Shown one piece after another: positions 52,793 to 61,176 of a stretch of DNA of 64,000 nt. Every line of letters begins with the position of its first letter. Within the stretch, counting starts at the first letter, position 1. The notes beneath the pieces were generated by a model, which was given only the letters and a program-made list of their open reading frames with translations, did no database searches and had not been told where the DNA came from. The position numbers were made by a program, and so were the translations under genes. Source of the stretch: an uncultured Lachnospiraceae bacterium (GTDB lineage Bacteria > Bacillota > Clostridia > Lachnospirales > Lachnospiraceae); NCBI GenBank assembly GCA_934418125.1, contig CAKRWT010000009.1, positions 1 through 64,000 on the forward strand. Direction: 5' to 3'.

Positions 52793-53995
52793 ATGGAGAC
52801 TTTTGATAAGTTGTCAGTAGCTATAAGGGATCTTGATTTTGTTGATCTGGACAGAGAAATCAAGCGGACCATGAGACGGTCAGCGAAGGATGTAATACAG
52901 ATCGGTTATATGCTGAAACAGATGAGGGATAAGAAGCTGTGGGAAGTCCAGTACAGCTGCCTGGACGAGTATCTGAAGCAGGAGCTTGGAATTGATTATA
53001 CAGCGGCTAGCAGATTTATGAATCTGAACAGCAAATACAGCTTGCGAGGGAACAGCATGGAAATTGCGGCAGAGTATGCAAATTACAGCCAGGGATTGTT
53101 GATTGAGATGCTGAGTATGCCGCCGGAGTTAGAGGAGAAAGTAACACCCGAAATGACAGTAAAACAGGTCCGGGAGATAAAAAGATCGGCAAAGCCGAAG
53201 AAGGAGCCCGTACCAAAAACAGCCGAAGTAATAGTCGATGGGGAGTATCGGGAGGTCGATGAAAAGAAAGATGAAATAGTTGCGACGTCGCAATCCCCGG
53301 ATAAGGGCAATGACAAACCGAGAAAGTGCATTACCGGGATGTCAAAACATGGTTCTTGCGTATGCTGTGGTGTTGATGGAATACAGTGTTGCGCACAGTG
53401 CGGGGAAGACTGCAACAGCAGGTGTGGGTGGCTCCCGGAGCGATCAGATAAACAGGAGACGCCGGACGACGAGCTGTCTAAGCTGCGGAAGTTACTGTGC
53501 GAGAAGAAAAAGGAGCTGGATGAATGTGTGAAGATCGATAAGGTGGATCCGCTTCCGGAAGGATATGTGTATGAGCGTAAAATCATAGTCGGGGCGCTGG
53601 CGGGTATGCTGTACGAATTGGAGGACGCGGCAGAACAACCGAAGCAGGAACCAGAACAAATGGAACTTCCCTTGCTGAAGAATAACGATCAGCGTAAAGA
53701 ATGGCTTGAAAAATATAGAGACTGGGGGCTGTGGTATCACGACGAGCACATAGATGTTAATTATTACAAATACGATTTTAACGATGGCAGTCGACTGGTA
53801 GTGACAGAATATCCACAACGACATTGTTACTGGAAAAAAGGCAAAGAAGATCAGTACTATTATCATCTGTTGGAGAAAAGATATAAAGGGTATGGTGATA
53901 TCGTTTATGACAGGCAGTACAATAACAGCACGGATTCAGAGACATATCTGGTGAATTTTTTAAAGAACCTTCAGAAGGGAGACAAAAAAGCTTGA
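52793..53995 (+). CDS. 400-residue phage protein, DUF3102-like N-terminus and cysteine cluster
   Basis: The N-terminus (SAKDVIQIGYMLKQMRDKKLW, SCLDEYLKQELGIDYTAASRFM) resembles the DUF3102 helical domain. Residues about 178-215 hold many cysteines (HGSCVCCGVDGIQCCAQCGEDC), a probable metal site. The C-terminus is aromatic and charged (WHDEH-type, RHCYWKKGKEDQYYYHL). It overlaps the next gene by 4 nt. Function is unknown. Confidence 0.75.
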   Translation: METFDKLSVAIRDLDFVDLDREIKRTMRRSAKDVIQIGYMLKQMRDKKLWEVQYSCLDEYLKQELGIDYTAASRFMNLNSKYSLRGNSMEIAAEYANYSQGLLIEMLSMPPELEEKVTPEMTVKQVREIKRSAKPKKEPVPKTAEVIVDGEYREVDEKKDEIVATSQSPDKGNDKPRKCITGMSKHGSCVCCGVDGIQCCAQCGEDCNSRCGWLPERSDKQETPDDELSKLRKLLCEKKKELDECVKIDKVDPLPEGYVYERKIIVGALAGMLYELEDAAEQPKQEPEQMELPLLKNNDQRKEWLEKYRDWGLWYHDEHIDVNYYKYDFNDGSRLVVTEYPQRHCYWKKGKEDQYYYHLLEKRYKGYGDIVYDRQYNNSTDSETYLVNFLKNLQKGDKKA

Positions 53996-54366
53996 AAGTG
54001 ATTAAGTATATTTGTGATAGGTGTAACCGGGAAATAGAGGGTAGGTTCTTCGGAATAGTACCGGAATTATTAGATCCGAAAAACCCAGAAGTGCTATCGA
54101 ATGATTACCTGGATGACCCAGTAAGCGCAGAGCAGTCCGGCAGGCATTATTGCAGAGCGTGTGCAGAAAAGATAATCCGGTATGCAAACTCTGTACCGGC
54201 GAGGGAGAACCCGGAGTTTAAAAAAGCAGTAGACGACATGGTTCAAAGTGCAAAGACGCAAAAGCCGGCAAAAAAAAAACAAACTGAGCGAGCGGGAAGT
54301 ACGGTCAATGATCGATGCTGGCAGGACAGTAAAAGAGATAGCAGAGCATTTCGGGGTAACATATAA
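53992..54366 (+). CDS. zinc-finger-like protein, probably frameshifted at an A10 run
   Basis: The first 95 residues have a paired-cysteine domain (YICDRCNREIEG, HYCRACAEKII), and the reading frame then enters a run of ten A (54,270-54,279). After it the frame gives an unlike, short tail (RAGSTVNDRCWQDSK). Removing one A would join it to the helix-turn-helix ORF that follows, giving a normal Zn-finger-HTH protein. Start TTG/ATG usage is not certain; the segment overlaps the previous stop. Confidence 0.65.
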   Translation: MKVIKYICDRCNREIEGRFFGIVPELLDPKNPEVLSNDYLDDPVSAEQSGRHYCRACAEKIIRYANSVPARENPEFKKAVDDMVQSAKTQKPAKKKQTERAGSTVNDRCWQDSKRDSRAFRGNI

Positions 54367-54562
54367 TGCGGTTTACGGTTACGTCAAAAGGCACGGCCTA
54401 GCGAGACAGGATGAGCCGGTGGAATGCACAGAAAAAGTGATGGCAACGTGTGCGTATGCCGGTAAGGCGGGAAATACGGTTATATGTGATTATCTTGGAA
54501 TCACCGGAAAGGTAAGGAACTGTACATCGCGGGCCTGTACCGAGTATAAGCCAGTAAGATGA
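54248..54562 (+). CDS. helix-turn-helix part of the frameshifted gene
   Basis: From just after the A10 run the +1 frame reads KLSEREVRSMIDAGRTVKEIAEHFGVTYNAVYGYVKRHG, a helix-turn-helix, then a Cys segment (ATCAYAGKAGNTVICDY, NCTSRACTEYKPVR). It is either translated as the C-terminus of the preceding gene through slippage or indel, or starts on its own at ATG 54,308. Confidence 0.6.
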   Translation: MQRRKSRQKKNKLSEREVRSMIDAGRTVKEIAEHFGVTYNAVYGYVKRHGLARQDEPVECTEKVMATCAYAGKAGNTVICDYLGITGKVRNCTSRACTEYKPVR

Positions 54563-54679
54563 AGATGTTAGCACGACTCCAGGCGGAAACCGAAAAATGC
54601 AAAAAATAATGCTTGCGTTTCGCTGACTTAATATCGCTATGATAGATATATAGACTTACAGAGAGGGAGGTTTTTGGGT

Positions 54680-55096
54680 TTGAGTGAAACTGAAGAAAAG
54701 AAAGAATATCTTCGTAGCTACGAAAAGGCTGTACGGCAGATGGAGCGGAGTGCCGAAAAAATAAAGGAGATGCGGCTGGGGCAGGTCATACCGGCGGCGG
54801 ATAACGATGGCATGCCCCACGCACACAATGCCACAGATCTATCTGGGTACGCGGCGTTGTTGGATGCGGCAGAGCGACAATATATGTCTGACCGATATCA
54901 AAGGCTTAAAATTTGCAAAGAGATCACAGATAAAATAGAGCGCATGGACAATGAGGACGAAAAAGATGTCCTGACCTATCGATATATCCGGTTGATGAAA
55001 TGGGAGAGCATTGCGGTCAGAATAAACTGTAGTTGGAAGCAGGTGCACAGAATCCATTCCAAGGCGTTGAATAATTTTAAATTAGACATAGAATGA
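54680..55096 (+). CDS. sigma-like late regulator (DUF1492/ArpU type)
   Basis: A 138-residue protein read from TTG 54,680, 9 nt after GAGGGAGG; the TTG at 54,674 is too close. The N-terminal half is a coiled coil, and the C-terminus is a sigma region 4-like HTH (LMKWESIAVRINCSWKQVHRIHSKALNNF). Such proteins turn on late genes in Firmicutes phages. It lies directly before the terminase genes. Confidence 0.82.
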   Translation: MSETEEKKEYLRSYEKAVRQMERSAEKIKEMRLGQVIPAADNDGMPHAHNATDLSGYAALLDAAERQYMSDRYQRLKICKEITDKIERMDNEDEKDVLTYRYIRLMKWESIAVRINCSWKQVHRIHSKALNNFKLDIE

Positions 55097-55180
55097 CACA
55101 CTATATCTGTGCTACAGTGTATACATGTAAAGCAATCCAAGAGAGCCAAAGAGCCGATTGTTTACAATGCTATGACCAAG

Positions 55181-55213
55181 GGAGCACTGTCAATATGACG
55201 GTAGCTCCTTTTT
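55181..55213 (+). terminator. hairpin before the terminase genes
   Basis: A GGAGC / GCTCC stem extended by CTGTCA / TGACGG over an ATA loop is followed by TTTTTAT, 24 nt before terS. It could attenuate late transcription. Confidence 0.6.
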
Positions 55214-55236
55214 ATGTACCGGAAGGAGGTGGCAGT

Positions 55237-55737
55237 ATGGCATTGACAGCCAAACAGAAAAGATTTTGCGAAGAATATCTGATTGACCTTAACGCCACAC
55301 AGGCAGCCATCCGAGCGGGGTATAAACAGTCAGATTACACAGACACGAATGCAAACAAGCTACTAGATAATACTAGCGTAGCAGAGACAATTGCAAGGGC
55401 AATGGCAGAGAGATCAAAGCGTTGTGGCATCAGCCAGGATAGAGTTGTAAACGAACTGGCGAAAATAGCATTTTTAAATGCAAGCAACCTTATCAATACC
55501 GAAGATGGTACCGTAAAAGAGGATGCAACAGAAGATGATCTTGCTTGCATCCAGTCTGTTAAGGTAAAAACGTCCAGTTCGGAAACCGGGTACAGTGAGG
55601 AACGAGAGATTAAAGTCGGAGATAAGCTCAAAGCCCTGGAACTGCTCGGTAAGCATCTTGGCATGTTTAAGGATAATGTGGATGTCAATCTGACAGTACC
55701 AGTCATGTTTTCAGGGGAGGATCAGTTGGAGGAGTAG
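55237..55737 (+). CDS. terS: terminase small subunit
   Basis: A 166-residue protein with MALTAKQKRFCEEYLIDLNATQAAIRAGY, the DNA-binding HTH of TerS, followed by a coiled-coil and C-terminal segment (KLKALELLGKHLGMFKDNVDV). ATG 55,237 has AAGGAGG. It recognises phage DNA for packaging. The large subunit does not follow directly; a foreign gene lies between. Confidence 0.94.
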   Translation: MALTAKQKRFCEEYLIDLNATQAAIRAGYKQSDYTDTNANKLLDNTSVAETIARAMAERSKRCGISQDRVVNELAKIAFLNASNLINTEDGTVKEDATEDDLACIQSVKVKTSSSETGYSEEREIKVGDKLKALELLGKHLGMFKDNVDVNLTVPVMFSGEDQLEE

Positions 55738-55773
55738 CACTTACAATAGATTCCCAACCTACAGAATACCTGC

Positions 55774-55802
55774 TTGTAGCAATTTTTCTTTTGCCGTATA
55801 AT
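55774..55802 (+). promoter_or_regulatory. own promoter of the gene between terS and terL
   Basis: TTGTAG (55,774-55,779), a 17-nt spacer and a perfect TATAAT (55,797-55,802), 22 nt before the start codon, in a late operon where internal promoters are unusual. Confidence 0.7.
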
Positions 55803-55823
55803 AAAGCAAAAGGAGGATTTGTG

Positions 55824-56693
55824 ATGGATAAAAAGGATGAAAAACAGGGAAAAAAATGTTTTATAATTACTCCGATAGGTGATGAAAATTCAGATACATT
55901 CAGAAAGGCAAAGGGAGTGATAGAGAGTGTAATCAAACCTATATTGATGGAATATGGCTTTAATGAAACGAAACCAGCGTATGAAATTAATGAATCTGGG
56001 AAAATAGGACAACAAGTCATTGAGCATATAGTTAATGACGATTTAGTTGTAGCAAATTTAACAGGAAACAATCCTAATGTTATGTATGAACTGGCAGTGC
56101 GGCATATGACAGGGAAGCCAATTATAAATATATGCGAAAGCGGAACAAAGTTACCATTTGACATAATAGATGATAGAACAATTTTCTTTGTTAATGACAT
56201 GCTTGGTGTTCAAGAATTAAGGACAAAGCTATTATGTTTTATGGAAGAACTTAAATTAGATAGGGAATATACCTCAAATCCTATTCTGAGTTTCACAAAA
56301 ACACAATTAAATTTTCCAGAAGTAAGTTCGATGATGCATCATTTGGAGCAGATACATAGGAATTTAGGGACGGTATTATTTAATCAGCTTCCAAAGGAAA
56401 AAAGAAAAGTATGGGTAAGGGTAATTTTATATAGCAAGAAAGGTTTTATAAAACAAGAACATGATATTATAAAATTGTGCATTGATATTGCAACCAGGTT
56501 TCAAGAGATGGAATATTATTTTGATGCAAAGAATACGGGTACAGACTTATTCTTAGGAGAATTGTCTTTTGTGTCGGCGAATCCTAGTACTTTATTATTA
56601 GAAGATCTTGAGGATATAGTCAAAAGAGTATGTGAGAATTGTGGTATGGATCCTGTTATTGAATTAACTAATAATATATTACAACAGGAGTAA
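55824..56693 (+). CDS. TIR/deoxyribosyltransferase-like protein, cargo gene between terS and terL
   Basis: A 289-residue protein, ATG 55,824 with AGGAGG 7 nt upstream. Residues 12-125 follow the nucleotide-binding TIR/DRHyd-like pattern: CFIITPIGDENSD (12-24), then a Rossmann-like core with NDDLVVANLTGNNPNVMYELAVRH (71-94, Glu89 in the family catalytic place) and LPFDI (110-114). The rest (130-289) has no family I know. Codon use is visibly AT-richer than in its neighbours, and it has its own promoter. It is likely a lysogen-expressed cargo gene; base-sugar or NAD cleavage is an inference. Confidence 0.8.
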   Translation: MDKKDEKQGKKCFIITPIGDENSDTFRKAKGVIESVIKPILMEYGFNETKPAYEINESGKIGQQVIEHIVNDDLVVANLTGNNPNVMYELAVRHMTGKPIINICESGTKLPFDIIDDRTIFFVNDMLGVQELRTKLLCFMEELKLDREYTSNPILSFTKTQLNFPEVSSMMHHLEQIHRNLGTVLFNQLPKEKRKVWVRVILYSKKGFIKQEHDIIKLCIDIATRFQEMEYYFDAKNTGTDLFLGELSFVSANPSTLLLEDLEDIVKRVCENCGMDPVIELTNNILQQE

Positions 56694-56705
56694 ATGTAGT
56701 AACAT

Positions 56706-57956
56706 ATGAAATCGCAAGAGGTAAAAGAGATATTCCTGCCGGGTGTTATTGGTAAGGGGTATAAAGCATACTGGGAGAGCAAAAAGAGATATGTAGTGTG
56801 CAAGGGTTCCAGAGCGTCCAAAAAGTCAAAGACAACGGCACTGTGGATCATCTATAACATGATGAAGTACCCTAAAGCAAATACGCTATGCGTCCGGCGG
56901 TTTGCCAATACATTGCGGAATAGTTGTTTTTCTGATTTGCAGTGGGCGGCAAAGAGACTAGGAGCAGACCATTTATGGGATTTTCCAAAATCCATGCTAG
57001 AAATTACTTACAAGCCTACAGGGCAGAAGATACTATTCCGGGGGATGGATGATGGTCTTAAGATTACATCAATATCCGTACCGGAGGGGGTGCTCTGCTG
57101 GGCATGGGTGGAGGAGGCTTACGAGATTGCATCCGAGGATGATTTTAATAAGCTTGATATGTCCATCCGTGGTGAGGTGCCGGCCGGATATTGGAAACAG
57201 ATACGGCTTACATTTAACCCCTGGAGTGCGACTACATGGATCAAGGCAAGATTTTTTGACACGGTAAATGACCTTGTGCTCGCAATGACAACCACGTATC
57301 GGTGTAATGAGTGGTTGGATGATGCAGACCGCAGGATTTTCGAAGCAATGAAAGAAAAGAACCCCAAGCGGTTTAAAATCGAGGGTGATGGTGATTGGGG
57401 AATCGCTGAGGGGCTTATTTATACAAACGTAGAACAGGCTGACTTTGATATCGAGGAAATCAGAAAAATCCCGGGTATCAAGTCAGCTTTTAATTTGGAT
57501 TTTGGTTTTACTGATCCTAATGCCTTTTTGTGTGAGATGGTGGACAACGACGCAAAGATCATATATGTGTTTAACGAGTGGTACAAAACAGGTACCACCA
57601 ACCAAAAGATCGCGGAGCAGATCAAGGCGATGGGATACGGCGGGCAAATCATTATATGCGATAGCGCGGAACCGAAGTCTATTGAGGAGTTAAGAGATTA
57701 TGGATTAAGAGCAGAGCCCTCCCGAAAGGGTCGGGATAGCGTAAACCACGGGATACAGCAGATACAAAATTACAAGATTGTTGTGCATGCAAGAAATTGT
57801 CCTAATTTTTGGATAGAGATACAAAACTATGCGTGGCAGCTTGATAAGGCGGGTAAACCTACAGACAAACCGGAGCATGAGTTTTCCCACGGGATGGACT
57901 CCATGCGATACGGAGTGGCAGACCTGCTGATAGGTGATGCTTACAGTTTTGATTAA
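56706..57956 (+). CDS. terL: terminase large subunit (PBSX type)
   Basis: A 416-residue packaging ATPase-nuclease. Walker A is GSRASKKSKTT near residue 35, the Walker B region is CWAWVEEAYE, and the C-terminal nuclease starts LDFGFTDPNAF with a further acidic motif at IICDSAEPKSIEEL. It starts 12 nt after the cargo gene and should be cotranscribed with the portal gene. Confidence 0.95.
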   Translation: MKSQEVKEIFLPGVIGKGYKAYWESKKRYVVCKGSRASKKSKTTALWIIYNMMKYPKANTLCVRRFANTLRNSCFSDLQWAAKRLGADHLWDFPKSMLEITYKPTGQKILFRGMDDGLKITSISVPEGVLCWAWVEEAYEIASEDDFNKLDMSIRGEVPAGYWKQIRLTFNPWSATTWIKARFFDTVNDLVLAMTTTYRCNEWLDDADRRIFEAMKEKNPKRFKIEGDGDWGIAEGLIYTNVEQADFDIEEIRKIPGIKSAFNLDFGFTDPNAFLCEMVDNDAKIIYVFNEWYKTGTTNQKIAEQIKAMGYGGQIIICDSAEPKSIEELRDYGLRAEPSRKGRDSVNHGIQQIQNYKIVVHARNCPNFWIEIQNYAWQLDKAGKPTDKPEHEFSHGMDSMRYGVADLLIGDAYSFD

Positions 57957-57965
57957 GGAGCAGAT

Positions 57966-59429
57966 ATGTTTGGACTACCAACTCAGACAGAGATAATCAA
58001 CAATATCATAAAAGAGGGAGCGGCGTCCTCGATGGGCGATATCCAATTTATCGAGGAGGAAATCAGGCACTGGAAACTGTCCAAAGAGCGGATAGAGCAG
58101 ATAAACGGTGAGAGGTATTATGCCGGAGATCATGATATCTTGTATTACAAGCGCATGGCCATCGGACCAAGCGGTGAATTGGAAGAGATAAAAAATCTCC
58201 CAAACAGGCATGACATAGATAACCAGTATGCCGTAGCAATCGATAAAAAGACAAATTACTTTCTTGGCAAGCCGGTGGCAATCGAATCCGACAACAAGGC
58301 CTACTGTCAGCTGCTGCAGGATGTCATGAACCGAAAATTTATGAAGAAATTAAAAAACCTATGCCGGCATTCTTTTAATGGGGGGATCGGTTGGCTGTAC
58401 CCTTCTGTGGACAAGGATGGCAATATTGTATTTTCGGTCTTTCCGGCATACGAGGTTTTGCCTGAGTGGGTTGACAAAGAGCATGAGACGCTTGATTTCC
58501 TGATCCGGTGTTATCCGGTACTTGAGTATAAAGGCCGTGAGCCACGTATGACAGAGTATGTTGAGGTGTATCGACAGGACGGTATTCACAGATATGTATT
58601 TAATGATGCCGGCAGGCTTATACCGGATGTCTTGCATGAAGAGTATTCGCCTTATCTCATGATTGGCGGAAAGGCATATCAGTGGGATCGGGTGCCAATG
58701 GTTGGCTTTAAGTATAATGACAGTGAGATGCCTGTGATCCGGCGTACTAAGGCCCTACAGGATGCCATAAATGAGATGCTATCGATGTTTCATAATAACA
58801 TGCTAGAGGACAATCGTAATACAATACTGGTCATAAAAAACTATGACGGTCAGAATTTGGGTGAGTTCCGGCACAATCTTGCCACTTATGGTGCTGTTAA
58901 AGTCAGGAGCGTAGACGGGAAAGATGGCGGTGTAGATTCTCTGCAGATTGAGGTAAATGCTGAAAACTACGAAAAAATCTTGGAACTGCTTAAAATGGCA
59001 CTGATCGAAAACGCCCGATCTTTTGACGGAAAGGTGCTGAAAAGCGGACAGCCGAATCAGATGAATATCCTGTCTGTGTACAATGAGATAGATATTGATA
59101 CAAACGAGATTGAGACAGAATATCAGGCAGCAATGGAAGAACTGATGTATTTTATCGATACATATTTACAGCTTACCGGGAAAGGCGATTTCCGCTCTGA
59201 GCCGGTTACATTTATTTTTAACCGGGATATGCTGATTAACGAGTCAGATATACTCAATACACTTAAAGCTCTCGGGGTAAAGATCAGCCAAAAGACGTTG
59301 CTTAAACAGGTGCCGTGGATAGATGATGTTGACGCCGAACTGGAGTCTGTCAAACAGGAGCAGGAAGATGCCATGAATGTCTATGGCGAGTCCTTTACTG
59401 CACCGATAGAGGGTGACGATGAGCAATAG
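57966..59429 (+). CDS. phage portal protein (SPP1 gp6-like)
   Basis: A 487-residue portal. Pattern EIRHWKLSKERIEQINGERYYAGDHDI, then NRHDIDNQYAVAIDKKTNYFLGKPV, a clip/stem region (VDKDGNIVFSVFPAYEVLPEW) and a C-terminal acidic tail match SPP1-type portals. It forms the 12-subunit DNA channel in the capsid. It overlaps the MuF gene by 11 nt. Confidence 0.94.
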   Translation: MFGLPTQTEIINNIIKEGAASSMGDIQFIEEEIRHWKLSKERIEQINGERYYAGDHDILYYKRMAIGPSGELEEIKNLPNRHDIDNQYAVAIDKKTNYFLGKPVAIESDNKAYCQLLQDVMNRKFMKKLKNLCRHSFNGGIGWLYPSVDKDGNIVFSVFPAYEVLPEWVDKEHETLDFLIRCYPVLEYKGREPRMTEYVEVYRQDGIHRYVFNDAGRLIPDVLHEEYSPYLMIGGKAYQWDRVPMVGFKYNDSEMPVIRRTKALQDAINEMLSMFHNNMLEDNRNTILVIKNYDGQNLGEFRHNLATYGAVKVRSVDGKDGGVDSLQIEVNAENYEKILELLKMALIENARSFDGKVLKSGQPNQMNILSVYNEIDIDTNEIETEYQAAMEELMYFIDTYLQLTGKGDFRSEPVTFIFNRDMLINESDILNTLKALGVKISQKTLLKQVPWIDDVDAELESVKQEQEDAMNVYGESFTAPIEGDDEQ

Positions 59430-60795
59430 AGATTATTGGATAAACCGGTTCACGGACCTTGAAAAGAGTCAAATCAATAAGGGAGCGAAATACTATGAGG
59501 ATCTGAAAAAGCAGTATCAGATGGCAGCGGAGCGCGTGGAAAAAGAGACCACGAAGTGGCTTGCACGTATAGCTGCCAACAATGAGATAACAATGGATGA
59601 GGCCAAGAAGCTGTTAAAGGCAAATGAGCTTGAGGAGTTCCGGTGGAGCGTGGATGAGTATATCGCCAAAGGCGCAACTCTGAATTACACCCAAAAGTGG
59701 GCGAAACAGCTCGAAAATGCGTCCTCCAGATGGCACATATCAAGGCTGGAGGCTATGCAGGTGCAGATGAGACAGCAGATCGAAGAGCTTTACGCGGCAG
59801 AGGTGCCGGATATGATGTCTTTTCTGGGGGATATCTACAAGGACAGCTATTATCACACGGCTTACGAGTTACAAAAGGGTATAGGTGTGGGGATAAACCT
59901 TGGGGCGATAGATAAAAAGCGTGTTGGACAGATTGTAGCAAAGCCTTGGGCGGCAGACGGTAGCAATTTTTCTGACCGGATATGGCGGCAAAAGGCACAG
60001 CTGATATCGGAGATGCAAAACGGCATGACACAGTCCTTGATAAGAGGGGGCACGCCGGAAGAAACAATTAAGCATATACAGGACAGGTTCCGTGTGTCGG
60101 CAGGGCAGGCAGGACGGCTGGTCATGACAGAGACGGTATACTTCCATTCGGCGGGCCAGTTGGACATGTATAAAGAGATGGGCGTGGCTGAGTATGAGAT
60201 TTGCGCTGTGTTGGACACAAAAACCTCTAAGATATGTCAAGACCTCGACGGTACGCACAGACCTATAAGTGAGTTTAAGCCAGGCGTGACCGCTCCACCT
60301 TTCCACTGTTGGTGTCGTAGCACGACGGTGCCATATTTTAACGATGAGTTTACGGTTGATGAGACACGGGCAGCGAGAGACGATACAGGCAAGACAATAC
60401 AGGTACCTGGGGATATGACCTATAAACGCTGGAAAGAAAAATTCATTGATATGAGCCCGCAAAATGTTATAATGAAAGCAGCCAAAGATTTTTCGATTCG
60501 CGGAATAATAGCTACACAACCGGTGACCATTGATCTGAAGGGTTATGCGTATGATGATCATCATATCAATGGCGATAGAGGACATAATGTAACGCGCGAA
60601 GAGGCAGAGCAATTTGCAAAAGAAGCCAAGGTATCTATATCGAGATGGAATGGTCGATATATAAATTATTATAGCGAAAACGGGGCTGTGTATATCAACA
60701 CCGAGAAAAAAACAATTAGAACGGCTTTTAGGAAAGACGAGTATGATGACAATACACGGAAATTTATGGAGGTGGTGCTGAATGCCGGAAAGTAA
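59419..60795 (+). CDS. MuF head morphogenesis protein with C-terminal toxin-like domain
   Basis: A 458-residue protein, ATG 59,419 with GAGGGTG upstream. Residues about 1-320 are the SPP1 gp7/MuF type, with helical N-terminus, RVSAGQAGRLVMTETVYFHS and LDTKTSKICQDLDGTH...PPFHCWCRSTTVPYF, the conserved Cys/His end. Residues about 350-458 are extra (DLKGYAYDDHHINGDRGHNVT, AEQFAKEAKVSISRWNG, KKTIRTAFRKDEYDDNTRKFMEVV), like the barnase/EndoU/colicin E5-like (PBECR) domains of MuF toxins. The His pair and the late Arg/Lys/Tyr set could be catalytic. The toxin role is inferred from family pattern. Confidence 0.82.
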   Translation: MSNRDYWINRFTDLEKSQINKGAKYYEDLKKQYQMAAERVEKETTKWLARIAANNEITMDEAKKLLKANELEEFRWSVDEYIAKGATLNYTQKWAKQLENASSRWHISRLEAMQVQMRQQIEELYAAEVPDMMSFLGDIYKDSYYHTAYELQKGIGVGINLGAIDKKRVGQIVAKPWAADGSNFSDRIWRQKAQLISEMQNGMTQSLIRGGTPEETIKHIQDRFRVSAGQAGRLVMTETVYFHSAGQLDMYKEMGVAEYEICAVLDTKTSKICQDLDGTHRPISEFKPGVTAPPFHCWCRSTTVPYFNDEFTVDETRAARDDTGKTIQVPGDMTYKRWKEKFIDMSPQNVIMKAAKDFSIRGIIATQPVTIDLKGYAYDDHHINGDRGHNVTREEAEQFAKEAKVSISRWNGRYINYYSENGAVYINTEKKTIRTAFRKDEYDDNTRKFMEVVLNAGK

Positions 60796-60964
60796 AGATA
60801 GGGTTATGTGCCCATTAGTTGATAGTGAAATAGAAGTGGATGATTGCATTATATGTACGGATGTAGCCGCAGGGATGCTGAAAGAGAATTGCATTGAGGG
60901 CAAGTACAGAGAAAAAGATGGGTGGAGAGAAATTTGCAAGAAATGTGAGTATCATAATTGTTAA
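60782..60964 (+). CDS. 60-residue cysteine-rich protein overlapping the MuF gene, possible immunity protein
   Basis: ATG 60,782 lies 14 nt before the MuF stop, with GGAGGTGG upstream, so translation is coupled. The protein has five cysteines in CPLVDSEIEVDDCIICTD and a terminal CKKCEYHNC, possibly one metal site. Small genes right after toxin-bearing MuF genes are typical immunity candidates. No enzymatic motif is seen. Confidence 0.65.
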   Translation: MPESKDRVMCPLVDSEIEVDDCIICTDVAAGMLKENCIEGKYREKDGWREICKKCEYHNC

Positions 60965-61001
60965 TACCGTCACTCCGTAAGGGGAATGGCGGTATTTTAT
61001 T
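60962..61001 (+). terminator. terminator-like hairpin after the MuF pair
   Basis: AATACCG / CGGTATT stem extended by CTCC / GGGG over GTAA, followed by TTTTATTG. Confidence 0.7.
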
Positions 61002-61020
61002 GTGCGGAAAGTAGACGAAC

Positions 61021-61176
61021 ATGTGCGAACACGAAGAAGTTAAGGAAAGACGTGTCACATCTGGGGCAATGAATTACCAGATATGGTGCAAAAGGAAAAG
61101 AAAATATTGTAATCAATGTAAGGCATCCGGAGAGGGTGCTTTTTTGATGCGCAAAAAGGAGGTGGGAAAACCGTGA
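61021..61176 (+). CDS. 51-residue cysteine-containing small ORF, doubtful
   Basis: ATG 61,021 has no good ribosome-binding site. The product (MCEHEEVKERRV, WCKRKRKYCNQCKASG) has a Cys/His pattern like small phage zinc proteins. The reading frame runs through a terminator-like hairpin and overlaps the next start, so it may not be expressed. Confidence 0.3.
   Translation: MCEHEEVKERRVTSGAMNYQIWCKRKRKYCNQCKASGEGAFLMRKKEVGKP
61123..61145 (+). terminator. short terminator-like hairpin before the fibre cassette
   Basis: GCATCC / GGGTGC stem with a 5-nt loop followed by TTTTTTG, 28 nt before the GTG start of the next gene. Confidence 0.55.

Noticed and set aside
59869-60939. 356-codon minus-strand frame over the MuF gene
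   Set aside because: Antisense to the MuF C-terminus and to its partner gene; no start signal and no motif.
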